Translations under genes and position numbers: made by a program
Origin: Heterocephalus glaber
Taxonomy: Eukaryota; Chordata; Mammalia; Rodentia; Bathyergidae
DNA length: 64,000 nucleotides
Direction of reading: 5' to 3'
Assembly (NCBI RefSeq): GCF_000247695.1
Contig: NW_004624854.1
Location: 5,843,234 to 5,907,233 of the forward strand
Part shown: piece by piece, positions 36,885 through 48,009 of the stretch
Position numbering within the stretch: the stretch's first letter is position 1
How the letters are laid out: every line of letters starts with the position of its first letter
Notes under the pieces: model-generated
Seen by the model: the letters and a program-made list of their open reading frames with translations, nothing else
The model's database searches: none
Told to the model about the DNA's origin: nothing

Positions 36885-38010
36885 AACCATGTCTGCATTA
36901 CTGGGATGACTAGGCTTGCTTTTTATATGGTTCTTTCAATGTATTGCAAAATTTTATTTGTTATATTTAATAAAAAATGTAGGTCAATATTTTTGTTGCT
37001 TTCATTGCCAAGTTTTAGATAGTTACTATGATAGGTAAATTTTTGCGATATTTCTATATTTATTTATATTTTTTATTGTAATTCTAAAACAGTGCCTTTT
37101 AGAGTATTTTGATTGTGACCTTCAACTTCAAAAGAAGACTTGATATGCACACTGATATAGTACTTCCCCTTTACTCCAAGTATGCACTGTATTATTGTTT
37201 CCAGTAAAAAAATGCACCTCAAAACACTATTTTGAAAAATAATGTTCTATTTTATCTGTCCTTTGAAGACTTGGAAAAACTGTCTTTAGAGGGTCTCTTT
37301 TCAGAGAGATTCCACTTTCTTCCTTGGTCGTGTCTTTTCTAGAAATACTATATATCTTAATTTCTTATAGATCTTCAAATTTATTTGCATAATACCTTTG
37401 CCATATTCTCTTTTAATTAATTCTCTCACAGAGTATGTTTCATGAGTATATTATCAATTCTATTGTTTTGCTATTTCTGACTCAATTTCTGATCAATTTT
37501 TTGTTTTTGTTCTGCTTTTTTGGCTTAATTTGTAGTCTGTTTTATAGTTCATTTTCTTAGCTTTCAAATAATATTTTGTTTTCATGCTTCATATTTAGAA
37601 ATAAATGTTTGAAGCTATGAATATCTGCTAAGCACAGTATTAGTTGTATCCTACAAGTTTTATTTGAATTGTTTTAATTATTATTTTGTACATAATATTT
37701 CCAAGTAGCATATGTGGACTCATATTTTGTTATTTTATTTTTGACTAATTACACTGTAACTGTATAACATGGTCTAGATTATTTCTATTTTTAGAATTTA
37801 CTGAGAAATTTTTGTAGGCCAATGTGTAGTCAAAATTGATAAATGTTTCATGAATTTTTAAAAATGAGATTGATTTTCAGTTATTAGGCTATAGATTTTA
37901 ATACAAATCTTTTTCATCCACCTCAATGACTTTGTTATTCAAATATTTTGTATCCTTATTAACTTCATGAAGTAAATTAAAGTCTGATACTGGCAGTTTA
38001 TTTCTTTTTT
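36885..38010 (-). mobile_element. Old LINE-1 ORF2 remnant, antisense
   Basis: 'actgaaccatgtctgcatta' and 'gggatgactaggcttgc' are the antisense of a well-conserved ORF2 segment. Further right, 'ctgtataacatggtctagat', 'aggccaatgtgtagtc' and 'gataaatgtttcatg' match the usual antisense L1 order. The piece is long but badly eroded and older than the copies to its right. Confidence 0.6.
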
Positions 38011-38034
38011 TAAAAATTTCTACCCATTACAGGT

Positions 38035-38432
38035 TTTAATTAAGTTTATTGGTATATTTTAGGTATACAATATGATGACATTTATCAATGGGAATTCATA
38101 CCTTTACATGATACAACTTGGTTCTTATTTTTTCCCCATTCCCCTGCCCTCCTTTCAACCCCTCCACCCCTCCCTATTTACACACTTTGTTTTCATTTTT
38201 TCCCTTTCTCATATTTATTCCTTGCCCTTCTTTCCTTTCTCCTACTCCTCCCACTTCCTCTTCCCCTTAGACCTTTTCCTCCTGTTCACTTTATCTATTA
38301 AACATTCTGATTCTTATTTACACTTTCAGTTTCTCACACCAGAGAAACCATTCGGTATTTACACCTGTGTGTCCTATTTATTTCATGTAAGAGTATGGCA
38401 TCCATTTAGCTATAAATGGATCTTCAACAGAT
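38035..38432 (-). mobile_element. LINE-1 3' UTR, antisense
   Basis: Begins 'attaagtttattggtatat' (reversed 3' terminus) and runs through a pyrimidine-rich 3' UTR to 'ttagctataaatggatc', the reverse of ORF2-end sequence. It is an inverted copy of about 39262-39660. The 125-codon frame at 38072-38449 is the wrong strand of this UTR. Confidence 0.85.
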
Positions 38433-38439
38433 CTTTATC

Positions 38440-39668
38440 TAAATATTAAAACAGAAACACTAAACTTGCTGGAAGATAAGTTAAGTAGAACTCTTGAAGA
38501 CATTGGCATTGGAAAAGACTTCATGAACAAAACCTCAGTAGCACGGGAACTAGCACAAAGAATCAACAACTGGGATCTCATCTTATTAAAAAGCTTCTGC
38601 ACTGCAAGAGAAACCACCAACAGAGCTAACAGACAACCTACAATGTGGGAAAAAATTTTAGCAGCTGTACCTCAGACAAAGGACTACTATCTAGAATATA
38701 TAAAGAACTGAAAAAATCAGACCCCCAAATTCAAAGACCCAATTCAAAAATGGGCATCTGAAATGAAGAGACATTTCTCAGACAAAGAAGTAAAAGCAGC
38801 AAATAAACATATGAAAAAATGTTCAACATCACTGGTCATTCTAGAGATGCAGATGAAAACAACACTGAGATCCCACCTCACCCCAGAAAGAATGGCTGCT
38901 ATCAAGAAATCAACCAATAACAAATGCTGGCAGGGCTGTGGAGAGAAAGGAACCCTTCTCCATTGCTGGTGGGAGTGCAGACTGGTGCAACCACTGTGGA
39001 AATCAGTATGGAGATACCTCAAAGAACTAGGACTAGAGGTCCCATTTAACCTAGCTATTTCTGTGCTGGGTATCTTCCCCAAAGAATTAAAAGAATCATA
39101 CCACAGTGAAATATGTGCACTCATGTTTATAGCGGCACAGTTTGTAATAGCTAAAGCTTGGAACAGCCCAAGTGCCCATCAACTGGAAACTGGATAAAGA
39201 AGATGTGGTTTTTTAAAAAATAAAATGGAGTACTACTCAGACATAAAGAACGAGAAACTAGAGACATTTATAGCTAAATGGATGCATATTGAGGCCATAC
39301 TTTTAAGTGAAATAAATAGGACACACGTGTAGATACTGAATAGTTTCTCTGGTGTGAGAAACTGAAAGTGTAAATAAGGATTAAAATGATTAAAACAAAT
39401 AATTGATAATTTGAAATAGGAAGAAAAGATTCAAAGGGGTAGGGGAAGTGGGAGGGGAAGGGGAAAGAAAAGAAGGGAAAGGAAAAATTATGAGAAAAGG
39501 AAAAAAATGGAAACAAAGTCTTCGTAAATAGGGAAGGGTGGAGGGGGTGAAGGGAGGGCAGGGGAATGGGGAAAAAATAAGAATCAGAATACATCATGTA
39601 CAGGTACAAGCACCCAATGATAAATGTAAACGTACTGCATACCTATAATGTAGCAATAAAAGAATTTA
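38440..39668 (+). mobile_element. LINE-1 ORF2 C-terminus and 3' UTR, sense
   Basis: Translating 38463-39197 gives the conserved C-terminal part of L1 ORF2p in two frames joined by a short frame break near 38710-38760. The cysteine-rich motif of ORF2p (C-x3-C, then H-x4-C) is visible at about 38930-38985. The 3' UTR with its purine tract (39420-39560) and an AATAAA-type end (39652) follow. The element is 5'-truncated and cannot move itself. Its 3' UTR is repeated in reverse at 38035-38432. Confidence 0.88.
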
Positions 39669-39669
39669 A

Positions 39670-40250
39670 GCAAAAAGATTTTAGATCTTTGATTCACTTC
39701 AATTTTAGTTTAGTTCATGTTGAAAGATATGGGTCTAGTTTTAATCTGTGGCAGGTTGAAATCCAGTTTTTCCAGCAGCATTTGTTAAAGAGGCTATCTT
39801 TCCTCCACTGAGGGTGGTTGGCTCCTTTGTCAAAGGTGAAGTGGCTGAGTATGTCTGGAGTTGTGTTTGCATCTTCTAATCTATTCCACTGATTCCTGGG
39901 TCTGTTTATTTGCCAGTACCTTGCTGTTTTTTTTTTTTAATCACAGTGGCTTTGTAGTATTGTTTCATGTTGCAGATTGTGATACCCCCTGTCATGTCTT
40001 TGTTGCCTAGAATTGCTTTTGCTATTCTAGGTCTCTTCTGGTTCCAAATGACTTTTTGGATTGTTTTCTCTAGTTCCGTGAAATATACTGTTGGGATTTC
40101 AATTGGGATTGCATTGAATCTATGTAGCAGTTTTGGAAGTATGGCCATTTTCAGTATATTGGTTCTTCTTATCCAGGAGCAAGGGATGTCTGACACTTTG
40201 TTTCTTATAATTTGTCCTTGGAGTTCTGCAGTTTTTACGTCTTTATTTTT
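39670..40250 (-). mobile_element. LINE-1 ORF2 middle segment, antisense
   Basis: The - strand frame at 39906-40196 and the reversed bases 39670-39905 encode the ORF2p stretch that normally stands directly before the C-terminal part found in sense at 38440. The two are therefore consecutive pieces of one kind of element, now in opposite orientations. An ID-like SINE has landed at its right end. Confidence 0.85.
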
Positions 40251-40347
40251 TAATTTATTTTTTATTTTATTTTGGTACTGGGGATTGAACTCAGGACCTT
40301 GCTCTTGCGAGGCAAGAGGCAGAACTACTCAGCTAAATCCCCAGCCC
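40251..40347 (-). mobile_element. ID-like SINE (subfamily A) with 17-bp TSD
   Basis: 'ggtactggggattgaactc' to 'ctaaatccccagccc' on the + strand. The duplication 'tttacgtctttattttt' (40234-40250) recurs with one mismatch at 40348-40364. It inserted into or beside the L1 remnant, so it is younger than that remnant. Confidence 0.92.
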
Positions 40348-40704
40348 TTTATGTCTTTATTTTTATTATTACATTATTGGGGTTTGTGAAAGGTATATTC
40401 TCTTTATGCCCTGTTTCCTTTATCATCATAAAATTTCCTTTTCAGTCTTCACACTTTCTGCCTTAAATTCACTCCTGTCTGCAACTAGTAAGACCCTAGG
40501 TTATTATTTTTTGTTGTTAGTATTTGCCTGGCATGTTTTCTCAATTTTTTTTCTAGTTTTCTAGTCATTTTATTTTATAACTTCTTCTTTTGTACATTAT
40601 GTATATCTGGTTCAATTTATAAATTTCAAATGTTACAAAGATTTATAATATAGATTGTTAATGATATAAATATTATTAGGACCTATTGGTTAGATGTTGA
40701 AGTT

Positions 40705-40880
40705 TATTTCAATATTTAATATTTATCAAGCTTTTACTCAGTACCAGGTACTGTTTGTGGCCCTTTACCTTTTTCTATTTAGTCCTTTCAATTTGACGGA
40801 TATTTTCATTTTGTTGAGGAAATAAAATTTAACTAATGTGTTCAAAGTCAAAGAGCTTACAAAGAAAAAGTCTGTATTTA
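40705..40880 (-). mobile_element. MIR relic, antisense
   Basis: 'tcaagcttttactcagtacc', 'aggtactgtttgtggccc', 'tatttagtcctttcaattt' and 'gttcaaagtcaaagagc' follow antisense MIR order. Confidence 0.6.
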
Positions 40881-42054
40881 TTTATTTATTTATTTTTGCT
40901 TAAAGGGGGTTATATCCCTGTTCCCAGTATCACATCTGTCCTCCACTCCCTACTCCCGAGTCTCCCATGTATACAAATTATTCTCACCACACCCCAGAAA
41001 CTGTTGGCTTGTCCTTCCGTCCAAACTTCCTGCCATAATTCTGCACTTGCTGAAATACTCTTTTATAACTGTTGCCCACCAATCTCTAGAATTAGAACAA
41101 TTTTAAAAATAAATATATTTGTGCATATCCACAAACACTGGGAGTTAATAAGTATTAGAAGAAATACAATTCTAAGTAAGGAGTCTGCCACACCGTATTT
41201 AATATTTGAACGTCATCGGATTTCTCTTCTGAGTTTGAATGGAGATTAAAACTAAATATACAGAGTTCTGTATATTAAGGACTTAGATGGAGAATTTTGT
41301 CATATTATTAAGGATTTAAATTCATTGCATCATGTTAAAATGTTCAATATCCAACAGAAATTTTGAGTCTTAGTCATAGTAGTCATAGTCTTACTTACAG
41401 ATTTTATTCAATAAACTCTGCATGGTACAGAAAAAAGAGAAGATATATGAAAATGAAGTGTAAGTTTAAAATGAAGTTCTACTGACTTTAGAAAAATTGA
41501 TAGTACAAGCGATGTAGTTCTTAAAGCACCCAGCAGGGGCCAGAATGTTCAAGCTAAATCTAATTAAATGAAAACAATTTACTAAAATTCAAACTGGTAT
41601 CTATTTTAAAATCAATTGGAAAGTCAAAGATAGAACTCTTATGGTTAAAATTATTGGAGAGTACAGACTTGTTAATTTTAAATTTCAAGAATATAAGGTA
41701 TATAATTTAAAATATTGAAAAATGAGTAAACAGTGACATCATGTAACAAAAGGCTAGCCCCCAAATATGAGCTGAGCGTACTGTCATCCAAAGTCCATTA
41801 GTTAGTAGACACTGCAACTTCTATCCTAATGGCCAAAAGTGGGTCATTGGGTCTTTCAGCTGTCAAGCCAGAACCATGGATTGGGTCCAGGAACAAAGGG
41901 CACTACTGTGGCACTGACCCAGGAAATTGAGCACTGGCCTTGTTAATTATAGAGCGTTTTTTAAAAATGCTTAACATAAACAAGTACTTGGTGCTTCAAA
42001 AGTATTTCATGCAAATTGCCTTTGTAAATGAAATAAACTGGTCTTAATTTAATT
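40881..42054. other. Intergenic DNA, nothing recognised
   Basis: Starts with a (TTTA)n run at about 40878-40896. The 137-codon frame at 40836-41249 (+) overlaps the MIR relic and this run, and shows no domain. Confidence 0.4.
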
Positions 42055-42275
42055 CTAATTTAAGTCATGTAACCTCTTTCTGGGCCTCAGTCTCTCTGTC
42101 TGTTTATAAGCAGATTGGATACAATAATCTTAAAATACTTACGGTCTTAAAATTCAATGTTTTTCCTTAGGCAAAAAAAAATTCACTTTTGTTTCTCTCT
42201 TAATACCTGGCATAGTACCTATCAAAAACCAGGCCTCCAGTAAGTGTTTAATGAACAAGTAAGTGAATAAATAAC
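42055..42275 (+). mobile_element. MIR plus L2-type 3'-end relics
   Basis: 'aagtcatgtaacctctttc' and 'gggcctcagtctctc' are a MIR core. From 42205, 'acctggcatagtacctatc', 'ccagtaagtgtttaatg' and 'aagtaagtgaataaa' read as an L2 or MIR 3' end. Confidence 0.5.
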
Positions 42276-43682
42276 TATATTTTAAAATGGTTCTTTCTAA
42301 GAATTTACAAAAGAATTTGGAAACAGAATGCCTCTGAAATTCAAGCCTCTGTGAATTATGAAAACAATGCTCTAGGCAAGTCCAAGGAAATAAGAAAACA
42401 TTTTCTGAACACTCTTGGGAAAAAACTGAATTGTTCTAAGGCTATCATTACTTTCAATCCACTAACTGAATATAGAGAGCTGCAAAAAATTTAAAAATAG
42501 TTTCCAAGACTTCAAATTTAAATATCTAAATATAAAATAATTAAAGTTTTCTTATTTGCAGAAACATATTCTGTATTTGAGTCCCCCTGAAATAAAACCT
42601 TGAAAATCACAAGCTTACCTCTTAACAAGAGTAAGGGCCAGAATATTAAAACTAAAGCCATCTTTGCCAATTTAGTCTGTCATTATCAGTTCTGGAAACC
42701 TTGTGCTTATTCTAAAATAAATCAAAACCTAATGAAAATAAAGTTATTATACTCAATGTTCCATTTGGAGATCTTTGAACTTTAACTTCATTAATTTTAG
42801 GGGGAAATATACAGCTGCAGGTGGAAGTCTGTGCTTATTCCAAGCAGGTGAGCAACAGTGTGGAAGTTTCTAAACCAGTAGTGAGGATGCAACTACACAT
42901 ACATTTGAGAACTCAAATAAAAACTATGGTATCATTTATATGAGGAAATCTGGAACATTCCTACATACTTTTTCACTACATGTACACTCAACATAAACAG
43001 AAAGAAATTCTAAAGCCACAAAAAAGGATAAATTAGTGAGTCACAGACCTTTTCCATATACAAACCATGGCCTTAAATGGCTATGCTTGTTTGCTACTGA
43101 TAGAATAAGAACATTACTTGAGTCAGTTATTCAAGCTTGAATAATGCACAGACTCCTTTTAAAGGAAAAAAAATCGAGAAGTCCCATGAATACTGTGTAA
43201 AAGTCAACCTCTGTGACTTTAGATGGCACTTGATGCCAACTCAGTTATAGTCAAAAATTCAACTGTAAACACTGACTTTGTAGGCAGAGTACAAACTAAA
43301 GATACAGAAGCAATTCTCAGATGTGAAGTTGCTATGTACATGATCCAGAAGATCTAGGTTTTAAATGACTTATGGAATTCACAAGTACTCCTAGAGGAGG
43401 GGTTGGCAGAGAGGGAGAGAGAGAATTCTGGAATTAAGGTTCAATTCTAGTCAATCTCTGCTGGCTGTTCAAAAAAACTAAGCCTTCCAGGGTTAATCAC
43501 TAAGGTTTGGGAGGAAACTCCTTCCTGATGGTATGAGGAGAAAATAGGGAAAGAAAGATCACTGAAAAACTTTTTAAAAAGAATAAAAGGAAAGAGGAGA
43601 AGACTGACACATATACCTGTGATCAGTTCACAGTTCTCCCCACCATGTCAAGGCAAAATATATTGTAATGTTCTGGTCTTGC

Positions 43683-43684
<2 letters not shown>
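42276..43684. other. Intergenic DNA, nothing recognised
   Basis: AT-rich, no gene seen. Confidence 0.4.

Positions 43685-43731
<47 letters not shown>
43685..43731 (+). repeat. (AC)n microsatellite
   Basis: About 47 bases of uninterrupted AC repeat, the longest pure dinucleotide run here. It lies about 6.1 kb upstream of the inferred MSTN transcription start. Confidence 0.98.
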
Positions 43732-43732
<1 letters not shown>

Positions 43733-44138
43733 TCTCTCTCGAGACGTCAGCTCTACTCTATGGTTATGTTTGATGCACATTAAATTCAATTTGACCTAAA
43801 CATGTACCTGTGTTGGATAAGGGATCTAGTCATCTCAAATAGCAGTGCCACAACCAGCATGCCAGTTCCCCAGCATTGTCTCCATATAGTGTGGGTAGCC
43901 ATAGAGCTAGTACCACAGATCATTAGATGCAAACGCTGCTCTGGTGTATTCAAAGTGCTCAGTGCTGTACCGGAGATCCATGCATGTGGCAAGAACACTG
44001 AGACCTGTAAGAGGGAACTCAACAGAAATGTATGAACCATAGTCAGAGCAAACTAAAAATACAACCAAAGTCATTTAGTCTATACTATTACATCTGTTGA
44101 AAAATTAGAATGTTGGAATTTCTGATATTTAGGAGATA
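43732..44138. other. Unclassified sequence, no gene
   Basis: Open frames on both strands (43786-44040 - and 43802-44035 +) overlap completely and neither shows a domain. Confidence 0.35.
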
Positions 44139-44300
44139 TTCATTCATTCATTCATTCATTGGCTTGATTACTCAACAAACACTATTCTGCCCATCTGATT
44201 GTATGTCAAGTACTGGGCCAAAGAACAAGATAATTCCATCCTCAACAAGTTCCTAGTCTATTTAGGGGACAGAGAGGTAAAGATCAGAGGACAAATAAGG
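44139..44300 (-). mobile_element. L2 3'-end relic, antisense, with (TTCA)n tail
   Basis: (TTCA)n at 44139-44160, then 'aacaaacactattctgccc', 'tgtcaagtactgggcc', 'atcctcaacaagttcctag', 'ggggacagagaggtaaag'. This is the antisense order of an L2 3' terminus, whose own tail is a TGAA repeat. Confidence 0.65.
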
Positions 44301-44884
44301 AAAGAAAACACAAACATGTGAGAACTAAAACAGAGGAGGGCAACCTATACAATTTTAACACTAAATCTTTGCATTTAGTACTTTTGTTCAACGGAAAAAT
44401 AAGGAAGCTAAATTATAACTGTGTTCTTATTTTCTATATTTCAAACTTATAAATAGACTAGGGCTCCCAGTTTTGGAGGGAAGAAGGGAGGGAGAAAACT
44501 AGATTTCAAGGAACAACAGAATGCAGAAAGTTTGTTGACTGAGACACTATTATGAGGCACTGCCACAGTAGGGATGTTGCCACCTCAAGACTGGGCAGAA
44601 GGCCATCCTCAAGAAATCCCTCCAGGCTACATGCGGATTTCAATATGTCCTCAAACTGACAAGTATTCTGCAAAAATCCTCTAGATTGACTAGTAGTAGT
44701 TTAAAGTTGGTGATAATATAATAGTATATATGTTTCTTCCCTTGGTTATAACTGTGTACTATTAAATCTATATACAATGTTTAAAGATTACTATGGCGGA
44801 TCTATCATTCAAACCAAAGCCATAGTATTGGGAGGGAGGGGGCTTCAAGTGATAGGGATGGTATTAGTACAGTGTAAAGATGAC

Positions 44885-45235
44885 AGCTTTGTGGCTATGT
44901 TTCTCAAAGTGTAGTCTAAGAACTCCAGGGTGGTTCCCAAGACCTTTCCAGAGAGTCTGTAAAGTAAAAACTATTTTCATAATTATTCTAAGATTATTTT
45001 TGCATTTCTCTCTTATTCTTTCTTATGACCACAGTGGAGTTTTCCAGAGGCTCCATGATAAATGCTGACATAGCCACTGTGTCAGCAAATAGAATGTTTG
45101 AATAAATCCGTAAACTAAAATTTCTCAACTTTAAGTCATAATATGTTAAATATTGATTGATAGGACCCACACAAACATAAGATTGGGAGATTCTAAACAA
45201 TTTTTAAGAAGCATCTTGAGAACAAAGGGGATAAG
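44885..45235. mobile_element. hAT-type DNA transposon relic
   Basis: 'tttctcaaagtgtagtc' at the left and 'atcttgagaacaaagg' at the right resemble hAT terminal sequence. Inside, 'ttcccaagacctttcc', 'agtaaaaactattttcat' and 'agtggagttttccagaggc' match a widespread mammalian hAT-type element whose exact name I cannot fix. Confidence 0.5.
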
Positions 45236-45299
45236 CCTTAGGGGATAAGCTTCAATTGGAAGGGCACACTGTGTACAATTTCCTATTTTATATAAAGAA

Positions 45300-45420
45300 A
45301 TTAGAACATAGGTTTCATGAAGACAGGAATTTGTCTGTTTGGTTCATAGTTTATATTCAGATTCTAGCATAATTCCAGGTACATAGTAAGGATTCAATTA
45401 TTTCATAAAATAATTAATTA
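45300..45420 (+). mobile_element. L2 3'-end relic
   Basis: 'gacaggaatttgtctg', 'gattctagcataattcc' and 'ggtacatagtaaggattc' follow the L2 3' end in sense order. Confidence 0.5.
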
Positions 45421-45464
45421 TACATATGGACATACATATATTTATAAAGTTTGCTAATTGTCTT

Positions 45465-45611
45465 TTTTTTTGAGACAAGGTCTTGCTGTGTAGTTTAGAC
45501 TGGCCTTAAACTCACTCTGTAGCCCAGATTGGCATCAAACTCACAGTGATCCTCCTTGCTTCCACCTCCCTTGTGCTGGGATTACAGGTGTACGCCACCT
45601 CTCCCAGCCCA
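45465..45611 (-). mobile_element. B1 SINE, antisense, with 12-bp TSD
   Basis: T run, 'tgagacaaggtcttgctgtg', 'gtgctgggattacaggtg', 'cacctctcccagcc'. The duplication 'gctaattgtctt' flanks it (45453-45464 and 45612-45623). Confidence 0.94.
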
Positions 45612-45623
45612 GCTAATTGTCTT

Positions 45624-45960
45624 CTTTAGGGTTATATAATATACCAGCAGCAAAACCAGAACTATATCCTGGTCTTCTGTCTTCTATTCCTATACCTTTG
45701 CTTCCTAGCTCTATAATAGGTCTAAGTTTTCTTTTAAGTTTTTGTCTCATAATATATTAAAGCCGTCATCAGTTCTTATCAATGCGCAATAACTATTTTC
45801 TTATGATGTTATATGATTTGAGCACTCTATAATTTTTTTTCTGGCTTTAAGAATAATCATTGTGTAGTAATAGCAAAGGGTTACTATAGAGAAATGGAAA
45901 AGATAACCAGATAAAATACAACTTTCTTGGTGTTTTCCCCAAACAGTTTAATTTTTCATA
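45624..45960. other. Intergenic DNA, nothing recognised
   Basis: No gene seen. Confidence 0.4.
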
Positions 45961-45974
45961 AACCATTCTTTTCT

Positions 45975-46074
45975 TTCTTTTTCTTTTTTTTTTGGGGGGG
46001 GTACCGGGGATTGAACTCAGGTCCTTGCCTTTGCGAAGCAGGCGGCGAAACCACTGAGCTAAATCCCCGGCCTG
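45975..46074 (-). mobile_element. ID-like SINE (subfamily B) with 14-bp perfect TSD
   Basis: Pyrimidine tail, G8 run, 'taccggggattgaactc' to 'ctaaatccccggcct' on the + strand. 'aaccattcttttct' repeats perfectly (45961-45974 and 46075-46088). The open frames here (45847-46080 - and 45927-46277 +) are SINE artefacts. Confidence 0.94.
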
Positions 46075-46088
46075 AACCATTCTTTTCT

Positions 46089-46829
46089 AAGTCTCTTCCT
46101 CCTCCTTTTTGGAGACACACAACAATCTCATTAATACTCTCAATAATTTGCGAATATGGAAGGAGTAAAATCATAAACCTCTTGTTAAAAAATATGTTTC
46201 ATACCCTTAAGGTTGTTTTGAGACAACCCATGGATGTTGCAAGACAGATCAGAGAGGTTTCCTTGCCCCCTTACTGAAAACGTAAGGCCTGCAACACCCC
46301 ATCTAGTATAGAGAAGAACAAGTCCTGTGAGATGCTGCCGTGGCTACCTGACTTAAAGATGCTCACCTGACACAAAGAACAGGCCGACAGACCAAGCTCT
46401 CCCAGTCGACTAGAAACTCTTCTCTCCTCAATCACCCTAATGTTCCACTGTCCTGCCTCCTTTACAGGGCGGCCCCTGCAGTCATCACAGAGACAGTACC
46501 TCAAGCTGGGGAGCCCTCCTTCTCTGGAGCCGTGGGAAGGCTGCATTCTGCCATGGGGAAGGAACAAAAGTAACTAAAATTGCCTGAGTACTTCTTAACC
46601 CATTCAATAATGTCCTCTGGAGCAGTTGATTAAATACAATCAATTCTTATTATTCATGATAGGTACCTTAGTCTAGAGTCATCTCCAACATTAAATTAGC
46701 AAATACTGAACCATTATTCCTCGAGAAAATACAGGGTTGGGTGAACTCTAGTCACATCTTTTTCATGAGCCAATTAACATATTTCCTTGTTCTTTATATA
46801 TTTCTGTGTACAGAAACCTGGTGAATCAT
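46089..46829. other. Unclassified, GC-richer patch at 46260-46570
   Basis: A 300-bp patch with more G and C than its surroundings gives a 98-codon frame on the - strand. I recognise no domain or repeat in it. An old LTR is possible but unsupported. Confidence 0.3.
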
Positions 46830-47330
46830 ATAAGGGCTAATCAAAATATACAGAGAATGTTTAATTTTTAAAATTTATTACAGTAAAAGACATTGTCTTT
46901 AATTCTTCTCAAAATACTTCCACCCTGCTTCAAACACATTTATCACAGCATTCTTGCCACTTTCTGAAGCAGTTCTGAAAGCCACTTTCACGTCTTCACA
47001 AGGTGTGATCGATATATTGAGTGCTGCCGCCAAGTGCCATCCAAAGGAAAGGCAGGCTCGTAAAGCCATTGTGGTTTGTCCACAACTGCCTTCTTCACTG
47101 GATCTGGCACTATGCAACTTTTGGCTCTTCCCCAAAATGATCATGAAAGGTAAACATTTTTAACTGATTCAGGATATCAAGGCATCCATGTTATAACAAC
47201 TAATGACACTCACAAAAGAGGACTTCCTGAACCGTGTCAGAAGTGGCAAAAGTGATAGGGGAGTCAGGAGGAGTATAGTATTTTGCGGGGAATTAATGCA
47301 AAGTGTCTTTTACTGTAATCTTTATAAATA
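46830..47330. mobile_element. Head-to-head mariner transposon relic
   Basis: The - strand frame ending near 46902 and the + strand sequence up to about 47290 both encode the C-terminal region of a Tc1/mariner-type transposase. The + half also shows the conserved aspartate-containing segment just before it (about 47090-47160). Both halves end with the same 15 bases, 'gtcttttactgtaat' (46877-46891 on the -, 47305-47319 on the +), and the similarity continues past them. Two 3' halves are therefore joined around 47030 and point outward. Stops and frameshifts make both halves inactive. Confidence 0.65.
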
Positions 47331-47339
47331 TAAACAATC

Positions 47340-48009
47340 ACCCTGTTTTCTGTAACGTCTTGTATAGTGTTCATTCACTCACATTGAATTCACAGCCAAC
47401 AGTGCTAAATGCATGCTGGACATAGCTTGTCTAACACAAGTAGTTTCCATAAGGAAAACTTTTTCCTAAGATATATTGTAGCTTTTTAAAAATTGTGGTA
47501 AAATATATATAACATAAAATGTACCATCTTAACTATTTTAAAGTATAGAGTTAAATCAGCAACAATAAAAAGCACAAAAATGTAAAAAAACCATGGCACT
47601 AAATAAAACTGAGAAGTAGGCACTTGTCCATAGTTTGAGAGCTGAAAAAATGAGGCAGCACACTGCCACGTCTGGCCTCAGCTTGGAATCTGTGGGTCAG
47701 AAGTCTCAACTTTTCACTGCTCAGTGAATGTCAAGGAGTATTAGCAAGTAAGAAAATTTGCAAATATGGGATCTATGAATAATGAGAAGCCATCTTTATT
47801 CCATTCCAGGTAGTAGGAACAAAGAGGTCATGCATGTAACAGGCTGCCTTAGAAAATTCTGCCTCAGAATGGAGAGATTGACTATTGATAATTAATTAGC
47901 AGCCACAACTTCAAACAGTTTAGTTCACATGGAGCATAATTTGAAGCATAATTTCAAGCTCCTCTGCATGAAACAATGAGCAAGCACTCAAGTACAAGTT
48001 CTCAGTTAC
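47340..48009. other. Intergenic DNA, possible L1M 3'-end scrap
   Basis: 'aaaattgtggtaaaatatat' and 'ataaaatgtaccatcttaac' at 47490-47540 resemble the 3' end of old L1M elements. Nothing else is named. Confidence 0.35.

Noticed and set aside
38072..38449. 125-codon open frame (+) rich in Phe, Pro and Ser
   Set aside because: This is the wrong strand of the L1 3' UTR purine tract. The same peptide pattern appears at 39274-39609 on the - strand, where the UTR is in the other orientation.
38744..39124. 126-codon open frame (-)
   Set aside because: Shadow of the sense L1 ORF2 frame at 38763-39197.
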